Shown one piece after another: positions 44,084-50,788 of a stretch of 64,000 bases of DNA. Each line of letters begins with the position of its first letter. Positions within the stretch are counted from its first letter, which is position 1. The notes below the pieces were generated by a model. It saw nothing but the letters and a program-made list of their open reading frames with translations, ran no database searches and was not told the origin of the DNA. This stretch comes from Novosphingobium piscinae (GTDB lineage Bacteria; Pseudomonadota; Alphaproteobacteria; Sphingomonadales; Sphingomonadaceae), in the NCBI RefSeq assembly GCF_014230355.1, contig NZ_JACLAX010000002.1, positions 310,001-374,000 of the forward strand, written 5' to 3'. The translations under genes and the position numbers were made by a program.

Positions 44084-44257
44084 ATGGAGCTTCTGGAGCA
44101 GATCGAGCAATACTTGGCACAGACCCGGACCTCGCCCAGCACCTTCGGTCGGCGTGTCGTCGGCGATCCCCGTTTCGTGAAGGATCTGCGCGATGGGCGT
44201 CGGCCGCGGCGGAAGATGGAAGAGCGGGTTAAGCGGTTTCTGCAAGCGAGGGTGTGA
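44084..44257 (+). CDS. 57-aa Cro-like DNA-binding protein
   Basis: Too short for most gene finders: ATG 44084 to TGA 44255. It starts MELLEQIEQYLAQTRTSPS and continues TFGRRVVGDPRFVKDLRDGR, then basic RPRRKMEERVKRF. The spacing of S-x-x-FGR, GDP and LRDGR resembles short Xre/Cro-type helix-turn-helix proteins of sphingomonads. It diverges from the S24 repressor across the twin operator, the arrangement of cI and cro. Confidence 0.75.
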   Translation: MELLEQIEQYLAQTRTSPSTFGRRVVGDPRFVKDLRDGRRPRRKMEERVKRFLQARV

Positions 44258-45114
44258 GCGCACGAAGTGACGGGGAACGCGTGCAGTAAGCGGCATGATC
44301 CGTGCGGGCACGGCGCACTTGCATGTACCGCAGGTCTGTCGGAAGAGACGCGAACAAACCGGAGGGAACCCTGTGACCATCAACGACGAAGCACTGCAAC
44401 AACAGGCAGAGCTAGAAACTGCGGCAGAGAACCAAGAGGAGGTCGCCGCTTCCAGCTGGTTTGAGGACGACGGAGCAGGTGAGGTTGAGACTGGAACTGT
44501 TGATTATGATGTAACGTCGTCACCAAATGACTTCAATGTACGAACCATCGTAGATTTTGTGGCGTCCGGTGCAGTGAAAATTCCCGGATTTCAGAGAAAC
44601 TATGTGTGGGACATCAGAAGAGCGAGTCGCCTGATAGAATCTTTGTTAATAGGCTTGCCTATACCTCAAGTATTTTTGTACGAAGAAAGTAGGAATTCTT
44701 TCCTTGTCATTGATGGACAGCAAAGGCTAATGTCCATTTTTTACTTTATGAAGGGGCGGTTTCCTCGCCGTGAAAAGCGGCCAGCGCTTCGCCGCATTAT
44801 GGATGCTGAAGGTGGCATTCCAGAAAATATTATGGCGGATGATTCCTATTTCCAGAAATTCAACCTTTCACTTCCTTCTAAGCAAGGTAGTGCAAATTCG
44901 AAGTTCCACGGAAAAAATGCTCTGACCCTAGATGATTACAAGACCACTCTTGAGATGAGAACTATCCGTAACGTCGTAGTCAAGCAAACTGCTCCTGAGG
45001 AACAAAGAGATAGCTCAGTCTTCGAAATATTCAATAGGCTAAATACGGGCGGTGTGAGGTGGTTCCGCCTTCTTGGACAGTTTGGCGGCTGAGTTAAGCT
45101 AATCCCGGTTGTCG

Positions 45115-46005
45115 TTATGCCGCCTGTTTGATCATCGGATCATGGGGGGCATGCCCCCCATGATCCGATTGTCCGATCCGCCGATAGGCTTCGAGTGGGG
45201 TTCTCCCGGCGAGGCCCGAGTGCGGACGCTGGTTGTTGTAGTAGGTGATCCACCGGCCAAGGCCAGTTCGCAGCTCCGATCCGGTCTCGAAGGCGTGGAG
45301 ATAGACGCACTCGTACTTCAGGGATCGCCAGAGGCGTTCGATGAAGACATTGTCCATCCACCGGCCCCGGCCATCCATGCTGATGCGGACCTCGGCCTCG
45401 CGCAGCACGCTGGTGAAGGCGTACGACGTAAACTGGCTGCCTTGATCGGTGTTGAAGATCTCGGGCTTGCCGAACCGAGCCAGCGCCTCCTCCAGCGCTG
45501 CAACGCAGAAGCCGGCGTCCATGGTGTTCGACAGTCGCCAGGCCAGGACCTTGCGGGTCGCCCAGTCCATGATCGCTACCAGGTAGAGGAACCCCCGACG
45601 CATGGGGATGTAGGTCACATCGGCGCACCACACGTGATTGGGCCGCTCGATCGTCAGCTTGCGCAAAAGATACGGATAGACCCGATGCTGCGGGTGTGGA
45701 TCGCTCGTGCGGGGTCGCTGGTAGATCGGTGTCAGCCCCATCTTCGCCATGAGCCGCCGCACCCGACGACGGCCAACATCCCGGCCATTGCGGCGGAGAT
45801 GCCGCGCCATCTGGCGGCTGCCATACCATGGGCATTCCATGAACACCTCGTCGATCACCGTCATCAGCGCCAGCGTCTCGTCCGTTTCCGGCACCGGGGC
45901 ATAGTAAAACGATGAGCGGCTGATCCGCAGCAGGCGGCACTGCGCCGAGATCGACAGGCGGTGGTGAGCAGGTTCGACCATCGCCCGCCTCCGGTCCACG
46001 CTCAT
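45115..46005 (-). CDS. IS3-family transposase OrfB (DDE integrase)
   Basis: 296 aa with the rve integrase core. The catalytic triad is Asp in CADVTYIPM, Asp in FNTDQGSQF and Glu in IERLWRSLKYE. An N-terminal HTH_21-like region (CRLLRISRSSFYY; YGSRQMARHLRR) precedes it. Its start overlaps the orfA stop by 4 bases (ATGA). In this family OrfAB is usually made by -1 frameshifting; no strong slippery heptamer is evident at the overlap, so reinitiation is also possible. Confidence 0.95.
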   Translation of the reverse strand: MSVDRRRAMVEPAHHRLSISAQCRLLRISRSSFYYAPVPETDETLALMTVIDEVFMECPWYGSRQMARHLRRNGRDVGRRRVRRLMAKMGLTPIYQRPRTSDPHPQHRVYPYLLRKLTIERPNHVWCADVTYIPMRRGFLYLVAIMDWATRKVLAWRLSNTMDAGFCVAALEEALARFGKPEIFNTDQGSQFTSYAFTSVLREAEVRISMDGRGRWMDNVFIERLWRSLKYECVYLHAFETGSELRTGLGRWITYYNNQRPHSGLAGRTPLEAYRRIGQSDHGGHAPHDPMIKQAA

Positions 46006-46286
46006 CGACCGAAGGCTTTCGCTAAAAAATCCCGCTCCACCACCAGCTGTCCGATCTTGGCGTGCAGTTTTTCCACCTCGCTCTCGCTGGCAGCCCTGGC
46101 AACATCGCCCGCCCCAGAAAAGGTGCCTGCCATCCCATCAATGGCTTGCCGCTTCCAGGACGCAATCATCGTGTGGTGCACGCCATGCTTGGCTGCCAGC
46201 TCCGCCAGCGTCAGGTCACCCCGGATCGCCTCCAGCGCCACCTTGGCCTTGAAATCGGCGCTGTAGCGCTTTCTCGTCGTCTTCAT
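46002..46286 (-). CDS. IS3-family transposase OrfA (HTH)
   Basis: 94 aa. The helix-turn-helix (YSADFKAKVALEAIRGDLTL, then AELAAKHGVHHTMIASWK) binds the IS ends. A leucine-zipper-like C-terminal helix (ESEVEKLHAKIGQLVVERDF) follows and may mediate OrfA/OrfAB assembly. Confidence 0.95.
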   Translation of the reverse strand: MKTTRKRYSADFKAKVALEAIRGDLTLAELAAKHGVHHTMIASWKRQAIDGMAGTFSGAGDVARAASESEVEKLHAKIGQLVVERDFLAKAFGR

Positions 46287-46911
46287 TCCCGTACCAATCC
46301 ATCAGGTCGGGATTAGCTTAGCATCCTGTCCAGAAAACCGGCACCACCTCAGTGTTAATCTGCGTCCTCAAGAAATAAGGTCAAGTCTTTATCATTCAGA
46401 ATTCACGGATATGTTGCACCGAGTAAATATCAATCAGAAATGGCGTTCGCTTATCGGATTGGCTGAACCAGATTTACATGAAAAAGATCTAGAGATTCTT
46501 CTTAGGGTAATTGGACTTACGATTGATGGAACTTCTTATAAAGAACCAATGGCAAACTTTTTGAATGTGTTTGCTCGAAAGGCAAGGAGCATTTCTAAGG
46601 AAAAGATACAATTGGCGGAGCGGCTTTTCGGTGCCTTCTTCAAGGCGGCAGAAACGTTGACCGCTGCTGATTTTGCCACGCCCGGCTCGGGCCGCTTTAA
46701 TATTGCGGTCTTCGAAGCAGTATTCAGAGCGCTATGCTCTAGCGCTTGCGAGAATGACAATCTTGATGTTCGTGCCATTGATGGCAGCATGCTTGCCGCT
46801 TTGAAAGCGGACGAAAAATTCGTCGCAGCAACGCAGTTCGGGGTCGGTCGGACAAGCTTCGTGCAACAAAGATTCGAGCGCGCTCAAGCAGTATTTGGGC
46901 TGGCTTGAGCT

Positions 46912-47433
46912 ATGGCCGATTCTGCCTCTGTCGAAGCATACTACGGCCGACACATCGAGCTTTACCAGTACCTTATGGCACGGCAGGAGGTCTCATTTGC
47001 TGCGGACTTTTCGGAAACTTTTACGCGCGGTCTCGTGCTGGCCATAGCGAGCTATTTTGAGCACGAGATCACTGAGATATTGACAGACCTTCCTCGCAGA
47101 AGGGCAGCCGGCGACCCCATCCTCACGTCTATGATCATGAGGCAAGTGGTGTCTCGAAAATACCACACGTACTTTGACTGGGACAAATTGAAGCCAGGAC
47201 CGTTTTGGGCTCTACTAGGCGAGGACTTTAAAACGAAAGCCACGCAAGATCTCAAAGATAATGAAGAATTCGATGAAGCGGTCCGAGCCTTTTTAGAGCT
47301 AGGTCAGATTAGGAACAGCCTCGTTCACCAAAACTACGTACAATTTACCGTCAATAAAACACCCGAAGAACTTATCGCTCAATTTCGGACTGCGCTGGGG
47401 TTTCCCGCATACTTGAGGAGTGCCCTTTTTTAG
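46912..47433 (+). CDS. HEPN domain protein, putative RNase
   Basis: 173 aa, helical. The HEPN active-site motif R-x4-H is present as Arg134-Asn-x3-His139 (QIRNSLVHQNY). The family resembles RiboL-PSP-HEPN or MAE_28990-like nucleases, which are found beside DUF262 genes. It starts 3 bases after the stop of the DUF262 gene and probably forms a toxin or abortive-infection pair with it. Because the partner is broken by an IS, the HEPN protein may now be silent, harmless or orphaned. Moderately AT-rich. Confidence 0.75.
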   Translation: MADSASVEAYYGRHIELYQYLMARQEVSFAADFSETFTRGLVLAIASYFEHEITEILTDLPRRRAAGDPILTSMIMRQVVSRKYHTYFDWDKLKPGPFWALLGEDFKTKATQDLKDNEEFDEAVRAFLELGQIRNSLVHQNYVQFTVNKTPEELIAQFRTALGFPAYLRSALF

Positions 47434-47450
47434 TGTTGGGCACGTCCTCT

Positions 47451-48707
47451 TTAAACTGACTCCAGAACGTTTACCAACGCCGACGCGTGTGTGGCCATGC
47501 GCTTCTGATTGTCCTGGCGTGAGGCTGGTGAGGAACAACTTCCGTTGTCTGCGGAATTGAGCAGCGCCATCGCCATCAAGCCCACAGCTCGGCCAAGCAA
47601 GGGGGGCACGGCATTGCCAATCTGCTTCAGCATTTGCCATTCAGAAGACCTGAATACAAAGCCATCGTGGAAGCTCTGAAGGCGAGCGGCTTCGCGCACA
47701 CTGATCCAGCGTTGCTCCGAAGGGTGCACCCATTCCGAGAGATCGCGATGCATTTGCGCAAGGATGGTGTAGCTCGGAAGATCGGGATGTAGCCTGCGCC
47801 ACTTTTCTGGTCGAGCGCCATTCCAAATTTCCTTAGGCAATGAGTCTGCCTTTGCACCGGGCGCGAGCAATGCAATGAGCTTCTTGCGCTTCTCTTGGAT
47901 TTCCTTGGTGTGATGATTATGAAGTACGACTTCGTCCTTCGGTCCAAGTCCACGGCGGCGCTTGGCGGCCGTGCCATAAATTTTGCCGCGCTCATCCAAG
48001 CGCATCTCTTTAAGGTAAGGAGAAGGCTTGGCCGCTTTCTGGTATGGCATAGTTCGTCCACTTGGGACTACTTCACTGGGAAGGTCACCGATGGCTTCTG
48101 CAACGGTCACGGGGCGATCAACCTTCAAGCCTTCTAAAATGTGAAGGGCGAACGCCTTGATGTCGATCGGCATTGCTTCACCATCACGCGTGCCAAAGAA
48201 AAATACGCGCTCTCGCGTTTGCGGTACACCGAAATCGGCTGCGCTAACCTTCACGAAGGTGGTGTTTGAGTACCCCATTTTTGCGAAATGCCTAATAATG
48301 GCATCTCTGAAGTGCCCCTTGTTCATAAGAAGAATGTTTGGAACGTTCTCCATCAGAAAACAGCGAGGTTTGAGATCATTCACAATACGAGCGTATTGCT
48401 GGTAAAGCTCATTGCGGTCATCAAATAGATCACGGGGCCCAATTTGGCTGAACCCTTGGCACGGGGGGCCCCCGAACACCAAATCGACATTATTGAGCTT
48501 ATACTTGGCTCTGTGGTCCTCGCCGTGACGCGGCAGGAAATCATGAATGTCCCCTTCAAACAGGGGAGTTTTTGGAAAGTTAAACCGATACGTCTCGCAT
48601 GAGAAGCGGTCCCATTCGACTGCAACCTTCACGTCGAATCCTGCGAGCTCAATTCCTTCGCAGAAACCACCGCAGCCCGAAAACAAAGAAACCGCCGTTA
48701 AGCTCAA
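47451..48707 (-). CDS. DNA (cytosine-5) methyltransferase, type II
   Basis: 418 aa from a TTG at 48707 preceded by GAGGAGG. Motif I FSGCGGFCEGI, motif IV GGPPCQGFS with the catalytic cysteine, motif VI MENV, motif VIII QTRERV and motif X QIGNAVPP are in normal order, with the target-recognition region between VIII and X. It would protect the element's own restriction sites. The frame continues far upstream without homology. A C-box lies 30 bases before the start. It is divergent from the controller and endonuclease genes. Confidence 0.93.
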   Translation of the reverse strand: MSLTAVSLFSGCGGFCEGIELAGFDVKVAVEWDRFSCETYRFNFPKTPLFEGDIHDFLPRHGEDHRAKYKLNNVDLVFGGPPCQGFSQIGPRDLFDDRNELYQQYARIVNDLKPRCFLMENVPNILLMNKGHFRDAIIRHFAKMGYSNTTFVKVSAADFGVPQTRERVFFFGTRDGEAMPIDIKAFALHILEGLKVDRPVTVAEAIGDLPSEVVPSGRTMPYQKAAKPSPYLKEMRLDERGKIYGTAAKRRRGLGPKDEVVLHNHHTKEIQEKRKKLIALLAPGAKADSLPKEIWNGARPEKWRRLHPDLPSYTILAQMHRDLSEWVHPSEQRWISVREAARLQSFHDGFVFRSSEWQMLKQIGNAVPPLLGRAVGLMAMALLNSADNGSCSSPASRQDNQKRMATHASALVNVLESV

Positions 48708-48736
48708 GATCGCCTCCTCGGACCGGCGTGTTGAGG

Positions 48737-48750
48737 GGTCTATAAGTCCC
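48737..48750 (-). promoter_or_regulatory. C-box before the methyltransferase gene
   Basis: Read on the minus strand the site is GGGACTTATAGACC, nearly the same as the box before the controller gene. It overlaps the expected promoter of the methyltransferase, so the controller should repress methyltransferase transcription. Confidence 0.7.
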
Positions 48751-48910
48751 AAAAATATGACAACACACGCTGCGGGGAAGCTAGAACAATTCAGGTACGC
48801 CTTGCAAGCAAATTCATGAAGGTACGCAAATCCGCGATTTTTCAAGACGAATACGCTGGGGCGGACGCTCAGCAGGATGGCGTGACGCAGGTTTGGTACG
48901 GAGTTCTGCT

Positions 48911-48924
48911 GGGACTTATAGTCC
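48911..48924 (+). promoter_or_regulatory. C-box before the controller gene
   Basis: GGGACTTATAGTCC contains the perfect 13-base palindrome GGACTTATAGTCC and is followed by GTGG. It matches the GACTTATAGTC operator of restriction-modification controller proteins such as C.Esp1396I (from memory of that family). Confidence 0.8.
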
Positions 48925-48979
48925 GTGGAAGTGTGGCGGAAGACGTGGTTTCTCGGCGCCGAGCACGGGGATCGCCGCT

Positions 48980-49231
48980 TTGGATATCGCATCACATATC
49001 GGCCACGCAGTCCGGAGGCACCGACAGGTCTTGCGGCTAACGCAGGAGGAACTCGCCGGCCGTGCGGACCTGGATCGGACATACATCGGTCAAATTGAGC
49101 AGGGCCGCCGCAATCCCACGATGATAAGCCTTCAGCGAGTGGCGCATGCTCTCGGCCTTGAACTCGACGTCCTAGTAGCTACAGCGCGCGACATAGCGGC
49201 GGAGAATGCAGATGCCGTTTCAATTCGGTGA
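48980..49231 (+). CDS. Restriction-modification controller protein (Xre family)
   Basis: 83 aa from a TTG at 48980, the usual size of C proteins. One helix-turn-helix is present (VRRHRQVLRLTQEELAGRAD, then LDRTYIGQIEQGRRNPTMIS). The frame is open to 48893 but would run through the C-box. The protein should activate its own operon with the endonuclease and repress the methyltransferase. Its end overlaps the endonuclease start by 26 bases, so the two are co-translated. Confidence 0.85.
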   Translation: MDIASHIGHAVRRHRQVLRLTQEELAGRADLDRTYIGQIEQGRRNPTMISLQRVAHALGLELDVLVATARDIAAENADAVSIR

Positions 49232-50246
49232 GGACGGGACTGCCGAAGCTCAGGCCGCCTTCTGTGCCGGTTGCCATGCATCAGGAAAATCTTGCCTCGT
49301 GGATACCCGAGGTGGTGGCATAAAGGGACGGAAGACAGAGTTTCAGGTGACGCAAGCCCGGGTGATGGACTGCGCTTTTGGTAGCTTTGTCCCTGGAAGC
49401 GACAGTGACCCCGACCCGGGCCGCGCTTTCAAAGACTATCGTCAGCAGGCGTATAGGAACACACGCGAGGCTGGTGCCCTACTTTGGCCAGGCGCTTTTC
49501 GCCTTTCTGAGCAGCAGCTCGCGAAAGTCGACGGCGACGTGTACGAGATGATGGAAGCGGCCGCATTGTGGAACGCGGCCGCAACTTGGAACAAGTTTAT
49601 GGATACGGGGCTGTGGGATAGCTCTGTGTTTCGCAAGCCCGACGGCGCCGTTCCGACACCGACTAGAAAGGTCGCGATTGTCAAAATGGCGCGAGGTGCA
49701 GATACAACCAAGCTTTTGAGTCCAGCGGCCCGTGCCGAGTATTTTGCTTTTGAAACCGCTCTGCAGAAGCGTGGACTCGAATTGAAGCTGAGCACGCCTG
49801 ACATCTTGGGCTTGAGGATCCCGGATCCGATGCCTGCAGGCTTCGAGATTTTCATGTCGCCTTTGCCAGATCTGACGTTAGCAAGCCAGGAGCAGCTTGA
49901 AACAGCTTGGCGAGGGATACAGGGGTCATTGGAGGGCCGGCATTTTCTTTTTGCGATAGCGGTGAAGACTAGCACCAGAAGTGATAGGCTCTATCAGGCT
50001 TTGTTTGAAGCGAATGTGTTGAAGTACATATTGGGGTACGTCTTGCGTGGGCCCGCTATTCGATTTCACGCTCATCTTGAGACGTTCGCTAATGCTGATG
50101 TGGTTGGTAGGTACAAGGCTGCCTCAATGACTTCGCTTCTTGCAGGCGGCGTGCCATCAAAGGCTGTGGACCAGTTGTATCTGGCGCTAAACCCCAGAGA
50201 TACTGCTCAGATGATTCTAGATGAGTTGCCCACCTATCCCTTGTAG
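49206..50246 (+). CDS. Type II restriction endonuclease, Cfr10I/Bse634I-like
   Basis: 346 aa. A catalytic core of the Cfr10I/Bse634I kind is visible: Pro198-Asp199 (STPDILGL), Lys254 (AVKTSTRSDR) and Glu268 (LYQALFEAN). The Lys-to-Glu spacing of 14 equals that of Cfr10I (Lys190, Glu204). If the assignment is right, the target would be RCCGGY or a related CCGG site, consistent with a C5 methyltransferase. The N-terminus has a cysteine-rich patch (FCAGCHASGKSC). The start is at one of two ATGs (49206, 49212). Confidence 0.8.
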   Translation: MQMPFQFGEDGTAEAQAAFCAGCHASGKSCLVDTRGGGIKGRKTEFQVTQARVMDCAFGSFVPGSDSDPDPGRAFKDYRQQAYRNTREAGALLWPGAFRLSEQQLAKVDGDVYEMMEAAALWNAAATWNKFMDTGLWDSSVFRKPDGAVPTPTRKVAIVKMARGADTTKLLSPAARAEYFAFETALQKRGLELKLSTPDILGLRIPDPMPAGFEIFMSPLPDLTLASQEQLETAWRGIQGSLEGRHFLFAIAVKTSTRSDRLYQALFEANVLKYILGYVLRGPAIRFHAHLETFANADVVGRYKAASMTSLLAGGVPSKAVDQLYLALNPRDTAQMILDELPTYPL

Positions 50247-50561
50247 CCTCCGAATGCGACAAGCGGCCTGCTGAGGCACAGCCCACAGGCTTGGGATTGA
50301 TAGCGACGGATGCAGCGGTCCGGTCTGAACGGGCCATTTACTCTGAGCAGCTCGCTCATGTCGAGCTATCACCTCATCACTCTTCATACGCTATACGCTC
50401 CCGACAAAACGTAGGAGCGGATCGCCCGGCAGCGTAGACAAAGGTTGCGTCACAGATTTGGCGCCACGATGCTTTGGCACTACTCCGATTTTGGGAAAAA
50501 TCGGGTTTCGGAGCCAAAGTGTTTTTGTTATGTTCTCGTATTGGCGAGCAATGGGTGGCAC
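50247..50561. other. 315-base gap after the endonuclease gene
   Basis: No gene seen. It holds nested inverted repeats: CTTTGGC (50472-50478) with GCCAAAG (50512-50518), enclosing CCGATTTT-GGGA-AAAATCGG (50485-50504), followed by TGTTTTTG. This can be a strong terminator for the restriction operon or a regulatory site for the next gene. Confidence 0.5.
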
Positions 50562-50780
50562 ATGCAACAAAACAAACACACACGTGATGACGCAGTCGAC
50601 ACCCAGCGCTGGGAGGGGCTTGCGGAAATCGATCAGGCCATTCGCGACAACCGGCTCATGGAGTACAGGATCAAGAAGTCTTGGGCTGATCCGTGGGGGC
50701 GCAAACTCACCATCCTAGGTGTGTCCGCGATCGTGCTGGTTTTCGCCTACCTCATTGGAGCTTCGTTCGGCATGTGGTGA
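50562..50780 (+). CDS. Small membrane protein near traG
   Basis: 72 aa. A charged N-terminal half (DTQRWEGLAEIDQAIRDNRL) precedes a C-terminal hydrophobic segment (LTILGVSAIVLVFAYLIGAS). No family recognised. ATG 50562 is chosen over an upstream open frame that crosses the inverted repeats. It converges with traG with 8 bases between the stops. Small membrane proteins at this position may act in entry exclusion or pilus control, but there is no direct evidence. Confidence 0.6.
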   Translation: MQQNKHTRDDAVDTQRWEGLAEIDQAIRDNRLMEYRIKKSWADPWGRKLTILGVSAIVLVFAYLIGASFGMW

Positions 50781-50788
50781 CCTGAAGG

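Larger units (their letters stand above)
45055..46351 (-). mobile_element. IS3-family insertion sequence
   Basis: 1297 bases, TGAGGTGGT at the left end and the inverted ACCACCTCA at the right. The terminal inverted repeats agree in 21 of 26 bases. A 3-bp target duplication GTG flanks it (45052-45054 and 46352-46354). It carries orfA and orfB on the minus strand. Both ends and both frames are intact, so it is probably recent and active. Confidence 0.95.
44373..46908 (+). pseudogene. DUF262 domain protein (GmrSD-like), interrupted by an IS3-family element
   Basis: The gene starts at GTG 44373 after GGAGGGAACC. Its N-terminal part has KIPGFQRNYVWD, the catalytic-type VIDGQQRLMS and the family block IFNRLNTGG. 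An IS splits it between codons for GG and V. Removing bases 45055-46354 (IS plus one target copy) gives an unbroken 411-aa frame whose junction reads RLNTGGVNLRPQEIRSSLY, the exact DUF262 motif. DUF262 proteins include the GmrS part of type IV restriction and partners of HEPN toxins. The next gene is a HEPN protein 3 bases downstream. The region is AT-rich relative to the element. Confidence 0.92.

Noticed and set aside
48893-48979. N-terminal extension of the controller protein
   Set aside because: It would translate the C-box and promoter and has no homology to C proteins, which are about 80 aa.
48708-49082. N-terminal extension of the methyltransferase
   Set aside because: It runs through the C-box and into the divergent controller gene. 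The TTG at 48707 has a good ribosome binding site and starts directly at motif I.
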